Below the pieces are notes generated by a model. That model worked only from the letters and a program-made list of their open reading frames with translations. It had not been told where the DNA came from and did not search any database. A DNA stretch of 64,000 bases from an uncultured Stenotrophomonas sp. (lineage in GTDB: Bacteria; Pseudomonadota; Gammaproteobacteria; Xanthomonadales; Xanthomonadaceae): the NCBI RefSeq assembly GCF_913778665.1, contig NZ_CAJYVQ010000006.1, forward strand, positions 62,001 to 126,000, in the 5' to 3' direction. The first letter of the stretch is position 1, and each line of letters begins with the position of its first letter. This document shows positions 56,360-64,000 of the stretch, piece after piece. A program made the position numbers and the translations under genes.

Positions 56360-58876
56360 TCAATACACGTCACGGCGGTAGCGGCCGTTCTCCAGCAGTG
56401 TTTCCACCGTCTCATAACCGAGCGCTTCGCGCAGCACCTGGTCTACGCCTTCGGCCATGCCCTGCAGCGAACCGCAGACGTGGATCACCGCGCCGCGCCG
56501 CATCCAGTCACGCAGCGCATCGGCGGCCGCGCGCAGGCGATCCTGTACATAGCCGCCGTCGCCATCGCGCGAGAACGCCAGGTCCACGCGCGCGAGATGG
56601 CCGTCGGACTGCCAGGCCTGGATCTCGTCGGCGAACAGGAAATCCTGGGCGCGCTGGCGTTCGCCGAACAGCAGCCAGTGCCCATGCTCGCCCGCGTGCG
56701 CCGCTTCGCGCAGCAGGCTGCGCAGGCCGGCGATGCCGGTGCCATTACCGATCAGCACCATCGGTGCGCCAGTCACGCGATGGAAACCGGGGTTGCGGTG
56801 TATGCGGGCGGCGATGCTGGCGCCCACCGGCGCGTGCAGCGACAGCCAACCCGACCCGAGCCCGGCGCGGCCCGCGTCGTCGTGCACCAGCCGAACCACC
56901 AGTTCCACTGCGCCATCATCGGCACAGGACGCGATGGAGTATTCGCGACCGGGCAGCATCGGCAGCCCCGCCAGCCACAGGCACGCATCCTGTACCGGCA
57001 GCGCGGCATCGGCATTGGGCAGTTCACGCTCGCTGGCCAAGGACAGCAGCGTACGCGTGGCGCCGTCCATCAGCAGCGGCTGCAGCGGATCCAGCCCGTG
57101 CGCCCTCAACACCCCGCTGGCATGCCGTGCGCTGTGGCGGGGCGCGAGATACAGGATGTCCCCTGCCTGCCACTGCGCCTCGGCCGGGGCGGCAAGACGG
57201 ACGCGCCAGATCGCGCCGCCGACGCTGCCCGGATTGAGGCGTTCGCGGCCGAGCAGGCGCCAGTCGTGCAGCTGTGTGGCCGACGGCAACAGGCTGTCAT
57301 CGGTGGCGATGCCGGTCAGCGCGCCCAGCTGCTGCTGCCACTGGCGCAGCGCGGGCAGCGAGGCGGCGTCGACGTCGATGCGCTCGAACAGTGCCTGCGC
57401 ACCGCAGCCCAGCAACCAGCCATCGAACTGGCGACCAAAGCCGCAGTAATGCGGGTACTGGCGGTCACCCAGCGCCAGCAGGCCGAACTGCAGGCCCGAC
57501 AGGTCCAGCCGTTGCGCAAGCAGTTGGCGCGATGCCCGTCGAGCGGCGTCCGGTGGCTCCCCATCGCCGAACGTGCTCAGTACGAACAGCACGCGTGCCG
57601 TGCCACGCAGCTGCGCGGCGTCGACGCGGGCCAGCGGCAGCACGTGCACCGCATGGCCGGCGGCCTGCAGCTGTGCAGCGGCACGCCAGGCCAGTTGCTC
57701 GCCCAGCCCGCTCTGGCTGGCGTGGACCACCCGCCACGGCGTACCGTGTCCCTCCGCGGCCGGCAGCGACTGGCGCAGGCCACGCGCGGCGCGCTGGCTG
57801 CGGCGGCGGTCCAGGTACAGCATCCAGCCGGTGATGAAGAACAGGCTCATGCCCAGGCTGCTGAGCATCACCACCACGCGCCCCGGCACGCCGAAGTAGC
57901 TGCCCGAATGCAGCGCGAACACGCTGGTGGCCAGCTGTCCGCCGGCACCTTGGCGTGCGTAGGGGCGGGCGTCGAGAACCGCGCCACTGGCCGGGTCCAG
58001 CTGCAGCAGGTCGTGGGCGCGATCGTGGTGGCCGCCACGCTGCGAAGGATCGCCTGCCATCACCCGTACATTGAGCGGCTGGCCCGGCTTCTCCGGCAGG
58101 CGCAGGTCGATGAAGCCGGTGCGCACGCCCGGCAGCGCGTACAGCGTGGTTTCGACGCGACGCAGATCCAGCGCCGCATCGGTGGCAACCTTGTGCTTGG
58201 CCGCCGGTGCAACGCCCAGCAGGGTGTTGGCGGCGCTGCGGTACCCGTCGAACGACCACCACAGGCCGGTCAGCGCACTCATCAGGTAGATCAACAGCAC
58301 CCAGGTGCCGATCACCGAGTGCAGGCTCCACAGGAAGCTGCGGCCGCTGCGCTTCCACTCCACCGCCAACCAGCTGCGCCAGTGCCACCAGCGCCGCGGC
58401 CAGCGCAGATACAGGCCGGACAGGGTGAAGAACAGCAGCGCGATCGCACAGCTGCCGGTGATCCATTTGCCGCGCTCGCCGGCGGCGAGGTGGCGATGCA
58501 GGTCTTCGACGAAATCGAAGAAGGTCTGCCCGCGCAGGACACTGAAGCGTTCGCCGCTGTAGGGGTCGAAGTACACCCAGTGTTGTTTGCCGCCGGCGAA
58601 GCGCGCGACCGACGGCCGTTGCCCGGTGGCGTCGACGCGCAGGCGCTGCAGCGGGCGCTCGCTGCCGGCCTGGAGTAGCGGCACCAGTTCAGTGAGCGCC
58701 AGTGGATGCTGGCCTTCGGCGTGGTGTTCGGCAATCTCGGCGAAGCCGGGGTTGGCGGCACGCAGCAGTTCGTCCTCGAAGGACAGGACCGCGCCGCTGA
58801 GGCCCATCACGGCCAGGACGGCACCGGCGGTGATGCCCAGCAGCCAGTGCAGTTGGAACAGGACGTTCTTGAACAT
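56360..58876 (-). CDS. PepSY membrane domain fused to flavodoxin and ferredoxin-NADP reductase domains
   Basis: The 838-aa protein begins with a PepSY-type membrane part (residues ~1-355; LGITAGAVLAVMGLSGAVLS, SGLYLRWPRRWWHW, LMSALTGLWWSFDGYR, SLFFITGWMLYLDRRR). A flavodoxin domain (~365-500; VVHASQSGLGEQLAW, VLFVLSTFGDGEPPDAARR) and an FAD/NADPH reductase domain (~520-838; GREYSIAS, MVLIGNGTGIAGLRSLL, VIHVCGSLQGMAEGV) follow. It should pass electrons from NADPH through FAD and FMN to a membrane or periplasmic acceptor. Similar proteins occur with siderophore receptors and are thought to reduce ferric iron. A weak Fur-like site lies upstream. Confidence 0.87.
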   Translation of the reverse strand: MFKNVLFQLHWLLGITAGAVLAVMGLSGAVLSFEDELLRAANPGFAEIAEHHAEGQHPLALTELVPLLQAGSERPLQRLRVDATGQRPSVARFAGGKQHWVYFDPYSGERFSVLRGQTFFDFVEDLHRHLAAGERGKWITGSCAIALLFFTLSGLYLRWPRRWWHWRSWLAVEWKRSGRSFLWSLHSVIGTWVLLIYLMSALTGLWWSFDGYRSAANTLLGVAPAAKHKVATDAALDLRRVETTLYALPGVRTGFIDLRLPEKPGQPLNVRVMAGDPSQRGGHHDRAHDLLQLDPASGAVLDARPYARQGAGGQLATSVFALHSGSYFGVPGRVVVMLSSLGMSLFFITGWMLYLDRRRSQRAARGLRQSLPAAEGHGTPWRVVHASQSGLGEQLAWRAAAQLQAAGHAVHVLPLARVDAAQLRGTARVLFVLSTFGDGEPPDAARRASRQLLAQRLDLSGLQFGLLALGDRQYPHYCGFGRQFDGWLLGCGAQALFERIDVDAASLPALRQWQQQLGALTGIATDDSLLPSATQLHDWRLLGRERLNPGSVGGAIWRVRLAAPAEAQWQAGDILYLAPRHSARHASGVLRAHGLDPLQPLLMDGATRTLLSLASERELPNADAALPVQDACLWLAGLPMLPGREYSIASCADDGAVELVVRLVHDDAGRAGLGSGWLSLHAPVGASIAARIHRNPGFHRVTGAPMVLIGNGTGIAGLRSLLREAAHAGEHGHWLLFGERQRAQDFLFADEIQAWQSDGHLARVDLAFSRDGDGGYVQDRLRAAADALRDWMRRGAVIHVCGSLQGMAEGVDQVLREALGYETVETLLENGRYRRDVY

Positions 58877-58925
58877 CGAAGGAGAGGGGCCCGGGAGGCT
58901 GCCGCCCGCATCCTGCGCAACAGCA

Positions 58926-58938
58926 AATGAGAATTAGT
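58926..58938. promoter_or_regulatory. possible Fur box
   Basis: AATGAGAATTAGT at 58926-58938, 50 bp upstream of the PepSY-reductase start, contains the TGAGAAT core of Fur 7-1-7 half-sites. The other half-site is poor, so this is a tentative iron-regulation signal. Confidence 0.35.
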
Positions 58939-58998
58939 CGCGGAATTCTCGGTGGGCCTTTGCGTGGCGTCAAGTTCGTGACGGAGCAGGGGCGCAAA

Positions 58999-59703
58999 TC
59001 AGGTAGGCGTGGCGAGGTGCCGCTCGCTGATCCGGCCATCCAGCATGAACACTTCACGGTCCGCGCGGGCAGAGTACCGGGGATCATGGGTCACCATGCA
59101 GATCGTCGCGCCGCCGGCATGAAGCTCCTCCAGCAACTGCATGACCGACTCGCCGTTGCGGGAATCCAGATTGCCGGTGGGCTCATCCGCGAGCAGCAGG
59201 GCCGGGCTACCAACAAGCGCGCGCGCGATCGCCACGCGCTGCTGCTGGCCACCTGACAGCTGTGCAGGGAAATGCGCGCTGCGGTGCTCCATGCTCACCC
59301 GCGCGAGCGCGGCGAGGGCAAGACCGCGACGCTCCGAGCGGGGAATATCGCGTCGATACGTCAGTGGTACTTCGACATTCTCGACGATGCTCAGGTCGCC
59401 AATGAGGTTGAACGCCTGGAACACAAAGCCGATCTGGCGGCTGCGCAGGTGCGCGCGGGTGAGGTCATCCAGCGTCGACACGGCTACCCCGTCCAGCAGG
59501 TACTCGCCGGACGTCGGCACATCCAGGGTTCCAAGGATCGACATCAACGTCGACTTTCCGCAGCCGGAAGGCCCTGTGATGCTGACGAACTCACCGCGGT
59601 CGACATGGAAGTCCACATCACTGAGCGCGTTGGTCTCCACTTCCTCGGTGAGGAACACCTTGCAGATGCTCCGCAACTGGAGCAGCGGGGTTGGGGCTTG
59701 CAT
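58999..59703 (-). CDS. ABC exporter ATPase (MacB/LolD type)
   Basis: The 234-aa ATPase has Walker [11 protein letters not shown]-loop [16 protein letters not shown] signature [15 protein letters not shown], Walker [13 protein letters not shown] and H-loop CMVTHDP. It matches the MacB-LolD-FtsE branch that works with FtsX-fold permeases. ATG at 59703. It lies 25 bp downstream of the HlyD-type adaptor gene; its permease is probably the divergent gene at 61249. Confidence 0.93.
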   Translation of the reverse strand: MQAPTPLLQLRSICKVFLTEEVETNALSDVDFHVDRGEFVSITGPSGCGKSTLMSILGTLDVPTSGEYLLDGVAVSTLDDLTRAHLRSRQIGFVFQAFNLIGDLSIVENVEVPLTYRRDIPRSERRGLALAALARVSMEHRSAHFPAQLSGGQQQRVAIARALVGSPALLLADEPTGNLDSRNGESVMQLLEELHAGGATICMVTHDPRYSARADREVFMLDGRISERHLATPT

Positions 59704-59728
59704 GCCGTCTCCAATGCAATGACGGTTG

Positions 59729-60979
59729 TCAGTTGATCGAGACCTTGTCGACCTCGGAAAAATCACTCATGTCCGACAGAATCAGCCGATCGCCTTTCTC
59801 AAGCCCGCCCAGCACCTGAATCTCGTCCACTGAATCCTTGCCGAAGCGCGCCTCCACCCGTGCGGCGTTGCCTTCGCTGGTCATGCGGAACACAGGACTC
59901 GTGCTGCCGGCGTGGACGCTGACGGGTCGCTTGACGAACAACGCATCGGCGAGCCTTTCGGTGACAATCGAGCCATCGACCGACTGTTCCGCGCGTGAAC
60001 CGGGCGGCAGTGCTTCGCTGAGGTCGATCTCAGCCAAGATCGCACCTTTCTCCACGGCAGGATTGACCCGCCGCACACTGCCCTTGACGTGCGCGCGGCC
60101 TATTTCCAGCACCGCCGGCTGCCCTGCGGCAAGGTCGGACGCCTGCGATTCGGGGATGCGCAACTCGGCGATAAGTTCGCCTGGCTTTGCCACGCGCGCT
60201 ACGTTTGCCCCGGCCGTAACCCGCTGCCCCTCCTCGACGCTGATCTGCTGCACCACGCCGTCCATGCCCGCCTTTACCCGCAGGGCATCCGCCTCGGACT
60301 GGCGCAATGCCCGGGTGCTGGCAAGCTGGTCCAGACGCGTGCGGCTGGCGGACAGCTGTGCCGCAAGGTTGGCCTCCGACTGCCTGACCCTCTGCTGTGC
60401 GATGGCAACGTTCTGCTCGAACTGCTTGAGCTTGATGGCGATCTTCTTGTAGTCGACTTCGGCAAGTACGCCCTTGTCCAAGGCGCGTCGCGCTGCCTGT
60501 TCCTCCACCTGCAGCGAATCGCGCTCACCCATCGTACTGGCCAGCTCCGCCTTCAGCTGAAGCGCGTCAGCCTGCAGCCGTGCCTGAAGTGCGCTGTGAT
60601 CGCCTTGCGCTGCAGCGTGCTCTGCATTCGCAGCAAGAAGCCGATCAACCACTTCAGGATTGCTCATCTCGATGATTTCCGTATCGGCCTTGACCGTCGC
60701 GCCGGGCTTGACCAGCAGCCGCTCGACGCTGGCATCGGTACTGGCGATCACCCAACGCATCTGGCTGGACACCAGTTTTCCGGGGCCACGCACCGTGCGA
60801 ACAAACTCACCTTGGCGCACGCTGTCAAAGACAAGATCGGAGCGGCGCACGGAAGGGGACGCGGCATTGAGTGCCACCGCACCGGCAACGATGCCGACCA
60901 GAATCACACCGGAGACCGCGGAAATAATCAGCCTGCGTTTGCGCTTCCGCTGCTTCAGTTCGGGCCGTGCGATATCCAT
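59729..60979 (-). CDS. HlyD/MacA-type periplasmic adaptor protein
   Basis: The 416-aa product has one N-terminal membrane anchor (LIISAVSGVILVGIVAGAVA), a lipoyl half-motif (TDASVERLLVKPGATVKADT), a long coiled-coil hairpin (about residues 105-225), a second lipoyl half (AGMDGVVQQISVEEGQRVTA) and beta-barrel domains. Such adaptors bridge an inner-membrane ABC exporter to an outer-membrane TolC-like channel. It is followed by the ATPase gene. Codon use is less GC-biased than in flanking housekeeping genes (impression, not measured). Confidence 0.88.
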   Translation of the reverse strand: MDIARPELKQRKRKRRLIISAVSGVILVGIVAGAVALNAASPSVRRSDLVFDSVRQGEFVRTVRGPGKLVSSQMRWVIASTDASVERLLVKPGATVKADTEIIEMSNPEVVDRLLAANAEHAAAQGDHSALQARLQADALQLKAELASTMGERDSLQVEEQAARRALDKGVLAEVDYKKIAIKLKQFEQNVAIAQQRVRQSEANLAAQLSASRTRLDQLASTRALRQSEADALRVKAGMDGVVQQISVEEGQRVTAGANVARVAKPGELIAELRIPESQASDLAAGQPAVLEIGRAHVKGSVRRVNPAVEKGAILAEIDLSEALPPGSRAEQSVDGSIVTERLADALFVKRPVSVHAGSTSPVFRMTSEGNAARVEARFGKDSVDEIQVLGGLEKGDRLILSDMSDFSEVDKVSIN

Positions 60980-61021
60980 ATACGCTTGGGCAACGTCGCG
61001 ATTGATGTGAGGAATTCAGTG

Positions 61022-61076
61022 TTGACAGAGCGACTACATCGTGTCAAGTATTGACCGCGCCTTGATGCAAGGCGCG
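61022..61076. promoter_or_regulatory. inverted repeats in the divergent adaptor/permease control region
   Basis: TTGACA (61022-61027) and TGTCAA (61042-61047) form an inverted repeat with a 14-bp spacer, just upstream of the adaptor gene; TTGACA also resembles a -35 box. CGCGCCTTG-ATG-CAAGGCGCG at 61056-61076 is a perfect 9-bp stem with a 3-nt loop. The 269-bp gap is visibly more AT-rich than its flanks and carries no convincing gene. Confidence 0.45.
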
Positions 61077-61248
61077 AACATGCAGTTCATACCGAGATCA
61101 ATTGTGAAGCGGCGACGAAACGTGTTTCGTGCCGAACACGGCGAACCAGGGATGGGATTGAATGTGAATGGATGCACCGCCGCATTGATGCAACTGTGCC
61201 TTTCGCGCCAGCGTCGCCAAACACACTGCCTGGCAATGGTCGCGCATA

Positions 61249-63696
61249 GTGATTCCTGACGATCTCCAGGTCGTACTCCGGAGGCTCAACCGCAGCCGGG
61301 GATCGGCCCTGACAATCGCGGGCCTGCTTGCGCTTGTGATGGCCATCAATTCCTGCGTGTTCGCGGTGGCCTACAGCATGATGTGGAAGCCGTTGCCATA
61401 CCCGGCGCAGGACAAGCTGGTGCGGCTGACCATGCATGCCACCAAGATGGGCATGGATCTTGACTGGTCGATTCCCTACCTGGATACGATCCAGCGCGGC
61501 AGCCAGCAGTTCTCCGCAGTGGCGGGCTATCAGTCACGCGAACTGGTTCGCGCGGATAGCGCCGGCAACGTCGTTGGCACTGTCCAGGCAGTCCTTGCAG
61601 AGCCCCAGCTGTTCCCGATGCTGGGCGCGCGCGCGGAAGCGGGGCGTCTATTCTCGGGTGATGACGCTCGACCCGGAGCGGAACCGGTTGCACTGGTCAG
61701 CACGGCCCTGTGGAAGTCCGAGTTCGGCGGCAACCCTGCAACCCTCAACCAGAAACTGTGGCTGGGCGGTGTTGGCTACCGCATCGTAGGGGTGCTGCCG
61801 ACGTCGTTCTCGTTCCCCCAGCGTGACGTCCGCATCTGGTTGCCGCTGGGCTTCACTGAAGAACAGACCGCCATGTCGAACGCGGGCTCCTTCGGCAATC
61901 TTGCGGCGATTGCCAGGCTGACCGGTACGACCGACGCGAACGCAGCCCGCACCGGAATCAAGGCGCTGGTCGGCGCGCAGCCGACGCTGGCTGCGATCAG
62001 CGAGCAGATCGGCCTGAAGATCGGCGTAGAGCCCCTGCGCAACATCTGGCTGCAGGACCGCAGCACGACATTGATTTCAATGATGGGCGCGGGATTGCTG
62101 GTGTTCGCGGTCACGCTTGCCAATGTCTACAACCTGTTCGTCTTGCGGCTGCTGCGCCGGCGGCAGGAGTTTGCGGTCTTGGAGGCGGTTGGCGCGACGC
62201 GCGCGCAGCGCCGGCGGCAGATCGCACTGGAGTGCCTAGTACTGGTGATGACTGCGTCCGTGTTGGCGGTGGTGCTGATGCCGCTGGGGCTGACCGTGCT
62301 GCAGCACTTCGACGTGATGCCCAAGGGCATGCCACAGTCGATTGGCCTGGATGCGGCCACCACCCTGGCGCTGCTGGGCATGGGAGCGGCGGCGATGATG
62401 GTTCTGGCGTCGACCGCCAGTGTCATCCGTGCGCAGAGCGTCTATGAGGTGCTGCGGCAGACGGGCAACGGCCAGACTGCGAGCGCATCGGTCAATCGCA
62501 TACGCCACGTGCTGGTGACGGCCCAGATTGCGATGACCTTCGTGCTCCTGTTCGGAACGACCCTGCTGGTCCGAAGCTCCGGCCAGCTGCTGGCCGAAGA
62601 CGTGGGCTTCCGTCGCGATGGCCAAGTGATCGCGACGCTGCAGTCTTCAGATGTCGATCCCGACGCAGATGCATCCACGCTGCAGGCCAACGTGCAGGAC
62701 TGGGTGCAGCGCGTGCAGTCGCTGCCCGGCGTGCGTCACGTTGCATTGAGCTCGTCGGCGCCATTCAGCCGCAACGTCACCCTGGAAAACTTCGCAGTAG
62801 CCGGGTCCTCGCCGGAAGGGCGGGGCGGTCTTCCCAAAGCGTATCTTGCCCATGTAAGTGCGGATCTCCCCGCGGCATTGGGCCTACGCATCCTGCGTGG
62901 CCGCAGTTTCAGCAGTGCCGAGGTGCAACAGCGCGCCCCTGTGGCCTTGATCGACGATGCGCTGGCCCAACGCTACTTCCCGGGCAGTGACCCACAAGGC
63001 CGCAGCCTGCGGGTAGCGGGCGAGGAGGGCGGGCTGACAGATCGCGTGATCGTGGGCGTAGTGGCGCGGGCCCGGCAGCGCAGCCTGCAACAGCCCGATG
63101 AGTATCCTTCCATCTACCTGCCTGCCGCCGTTCCGCTGCTGCTGCCAGGGTCATCGCAGGACTCGGCGGAAGTAGTGATCCGCGGCCAGAATCCGCAGAA
63201 GCTTGCGGTGACGCTGCAGCGCCAACTCAAGCAATCAGGGCTTCCTTTGCGGCTGACCCAGGTCATGACCATGCAGCAGCGGATCGAGGAAACCATCGTC
63301 GATCAGCTGCGGCTCAACGCCCTGCTGCGCATTCTCAGTGCGATCACGCTGTTGCTGACGGCGGTGGGGCTGTACGCATTGTTGGCTCATTCGGTGACGA
63401 TGCGGCAGCGCGAGTTTGGCGTTCGCCAGGCCTTGGGTGCGAGCCAGCAGGACATTCTGGTGGGCGTACTGCGCCAGGGCCTGCGCATGCTGGGCCATGC
63501 CTTCCTGCTGGCGCTGCCACCGGCACTGTTGCTCGGGGCGCTATTGAAGTCGCAGCTGCACAATGTTTCCTCCATGGATCCCACGTCATTGCTCGGCGTG
63601 GCCCTGATGCTGCTGGTGGTGGGTCTGGTCGCCAATGCGTGGCCGGCCTACAAGGCATCTTTGGTCAAGCCGATGTCCGCACTTCGGTCGGAGTAG
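61249..63696 (+). CDS. MacB/ADOP-type ABC transporter permease
   Basis: This 815-aa permease has two FtsX-MacB units in one chain. An N-terminal membrane segment (TIAGLLALVMAINSCVFAVA) precedes a large periplasmic MacB-core domain, then three membrane segments from about residue 280 (LISMMGAGLLVFAVTLANVY) to 405. A second periplasmic domain is followed by three C-terminal segments (LLRILSAITLLLTAVGLYAL, QREFGVRQALGASQQDILVG). This duplicated layout without its own ATPase domain is the ADOP type. Start GTG at 61249 has a weak ribosome binding site. It probably pairs with the divergent ATPase and adaptor to export a peptide, lipid or drug. Confidence 0.9.
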   Translation: MIPDDLQVVLRRLNRSRGSALTIAGLLALVMAINSCVFAVAYSMMWKPLPYPAQDKLVRLTMHATKMGMDLDWSIPYLDTIQRGSQQFSAVAGYQSRELVRADSAGNVVGTVQAVLAEPQLFPMLGARAEAGRLFSGDDARPGAEPVALVSTALWKSEFGGNPATLNQKLWLGGVGYRIVGVLPTSFSFPQRDVRIWLPLGFTEEQTAMSNAGSFGNLAAIARLTGTTDANAARTGIKALVGAQPTLAAISEQIGLKIGVEPLRNIWLQDRSTTLISMMGAGLLVFAVTLANVYNLFVLRLLRRRQEFAVLEAVGATRAQRRRQIALECLVLVMTASVLAVVLMPLGLTVLQHFDVMPKGMPQSIGLDAATTLALLGMGAAAMMVLASTASVIRAQSVYEVLRQTGNGQTASASVNRIRHVLVTAQIAMTFVLLFGTTLLVRSSGQLLAEDVGFRRDGQVIATLQSSDVDPDADASTLQANVQDWVQRVQSLPGVRHVALSSSAPFSRNVTLENFAVAGSSPEGRGGLPKAYLAHVSADLPAALGLRILRGRSFSSAEVQQRAPVALIDDALAQRYFPGSDPQGRSLRVAGEEGGLTDRVIVGVVARARQRSLQQPDEYPSIYLPAAVPLLLPGSSQDSAEVVIRGQNPQKLAVTLQRQLKQSGLPLRLTQVMTMQQRIEETIVDQLRLNALLRILSAITLLLTAVGLYALLAHSVTMRQREFGVRQALGASQQDILVGVLRQGLRMLGHAFLLALPPALLLGALLKSQLHNVSSMDPTSLLGVALMLLVVGLVANAWPAYKASLVKPMSALRSE

Positions 63697-63755
63697 TCCC
63701 TCGATTCATCTGTTTCCAGCGGCAGGCTGGTGAACGCACAAGGAGACGCAGCGGT

Positions 63756-64000
63756 ATGGATACGCCACAGCTCGCTCAATCCGTCATACGCACCTGGCTT
63801 GAATCGGGCCTGTCGCGTGAAGCTGTTGTGGCAAGGTTCCATGCCATGGGATGGCACCCGCAATGCGTCACCCATGCGTTGGAGCAGGCGGAGTCCGAGT
63901 CGGATGCACCGCCGGGTCGGGAGCGTGCAGGGGCGGCCCGGGAGATGCCTTGGCTGGATCTCGATGCGCTGCCCACCGAACTGCATCTGCAGGACCGCCG
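63756..64000 (+). CDS. start of a possible 2OG-Fe(II) oxygenase / prolyl 4-hydroxylase-like gene (runs off right edge)
   Basis: AAGGAG at 63740-63745 precedes an ATG at 63756, and the frame stays open to the window end (about 81 codons). It reads MDTPQLAQSVIRTWLESGLS, a helical region with REAVVARFHAMGWHPQCVT, then PWLDLDALPTELHLQDR. This resembles the N-terminal extension that precedes the catalytic domain in Xanthomonadales prolyl-4-hydroxylase-like oxygenases, but the HxD...H iron site would lie beyond the edge. The name is therefore a guess; the coding call rests on the ribosome binding site and open frame. It may be co-transcribed with the permease 59 bp upstream. Confidence 0.5.
   Translation, partial: MDTPQLAQSVIRTWLESGLSREAVVARFHAMGWHPQCVTHALEQAESESDAPPGRERAGAAREMPWLDLDALPTELHLQDR

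Noticed and set aside
56210..58678. An 822-codon plus-strand open frame over the PepSY-reductase gene
   Set aside because: The opposite strand carries a complete multi-domain flavoprotein; this frame is a low-complexity shadow.
61041..61259. A 72-codon plus frame (or a 36-codon Cys-containing sub-frame) before the ABC permease, considered as an exported precursor peptide
   Set aside because: No convincing ribosome binding site or leader motif, and it overlaps the permease start. Kept only as a thought if the export system proves peptide-specific.

Overview
The window is GC-rich chromosomal DNA from a gammaproteobacterium of the order Xanthomonadales. It is most likely Stenotrophomonas, probably the S. 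maltophilia complex. The basis is gene order (trxA-rho next to rhlB, aroQ-accB-accC, ftsEX), protein types (a long Asn/Gln-rich Rho, a carbohydrate locus with a TonB-dependent receptor) and many short palindromes beginning GTAG, which match the SMAG (S. maltophilia GTAG) family of REP-like repeats. No rRNA, tRNA, CRISPR array, transposase or complete prophage was seen. Genes are dense on both strands, and very long antisense open frames over real genes are GC artefacts.

Layout. 1-5.9 kb: the start of a KilA-N (phage-type) gene running off the left edge, aceK, a TonB-like protein, a Cache-GGDEF diguanylate cyclase and a cupin/JmjC-like protein. 5.9-14.6 kb: a carbohydrate-utilisation locus of TonB-dependent receptor, FucP-type sugar permease, LacI repressor and secreted GH3 beta-glucosidase, with copies of a LacI-type operator (core TGACAGCGCTGTCA) in its intergenic regions. 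14.6-23.8 kb: housekeeping genes rho, trxA, rhlB, ftsE-ftsX, a double-receiver protein, ung and rpoH. 23.7-27.6 kb: purH, a lipoprotein gene and purD. 27.8-33.6 kb: six tightly packed genes resembling an expanded E. coli ynbABCD cluster (variant CDP-alcohol phosphotransferase, hydrolase-methyltransferase fusion, PAP2-dual-specificity phosphatase, small membrane protein, acyltransferase, CDP-diglyceride synthetase). This reads as a complete but uncharacterised phospholipid pathway and is the best candidate here for an undescribed system.

33.7-42.9 kb: fis-like gene, DUF3426 protein, prmA, two hypothetical genes, the aroQ-lprI-like-accB-accC run, a Tat-exported DOPA-dioxygenase-like protein, a PEP mutase/isocitrate lyase-like enzyme and a secreted hypothetical protein. 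43-46.9 kb: a quinone-reductase-like gene with its TetR regulator and a clear operator, a D,D-carboxypeptidase-like protein, an alkaline phosphatase and a small ORF. 46.9-56.3 kb: LysR regulator, solute-binding-like protein, carotenoid oxygenase plus DUF2141 protein divergent from a two-component system, arylamine N-acetyltransferase and a PAS-containing chemoreceptor. 56.3-64 kb: a PepSY-flavodoxin-reductase fusion (possible iron reductase), then a divergent ABC export system (ATPase and HlyD adaptor on minus, MacB/ADOP-type permease on plus) followed by the truncated start of a possible 2OG-Fe(II) oxygenase.

Limits: all calls come from reading the sequence. Start codons without a strong ribosome binding site, and all operator and promoter assignments, are predictions.
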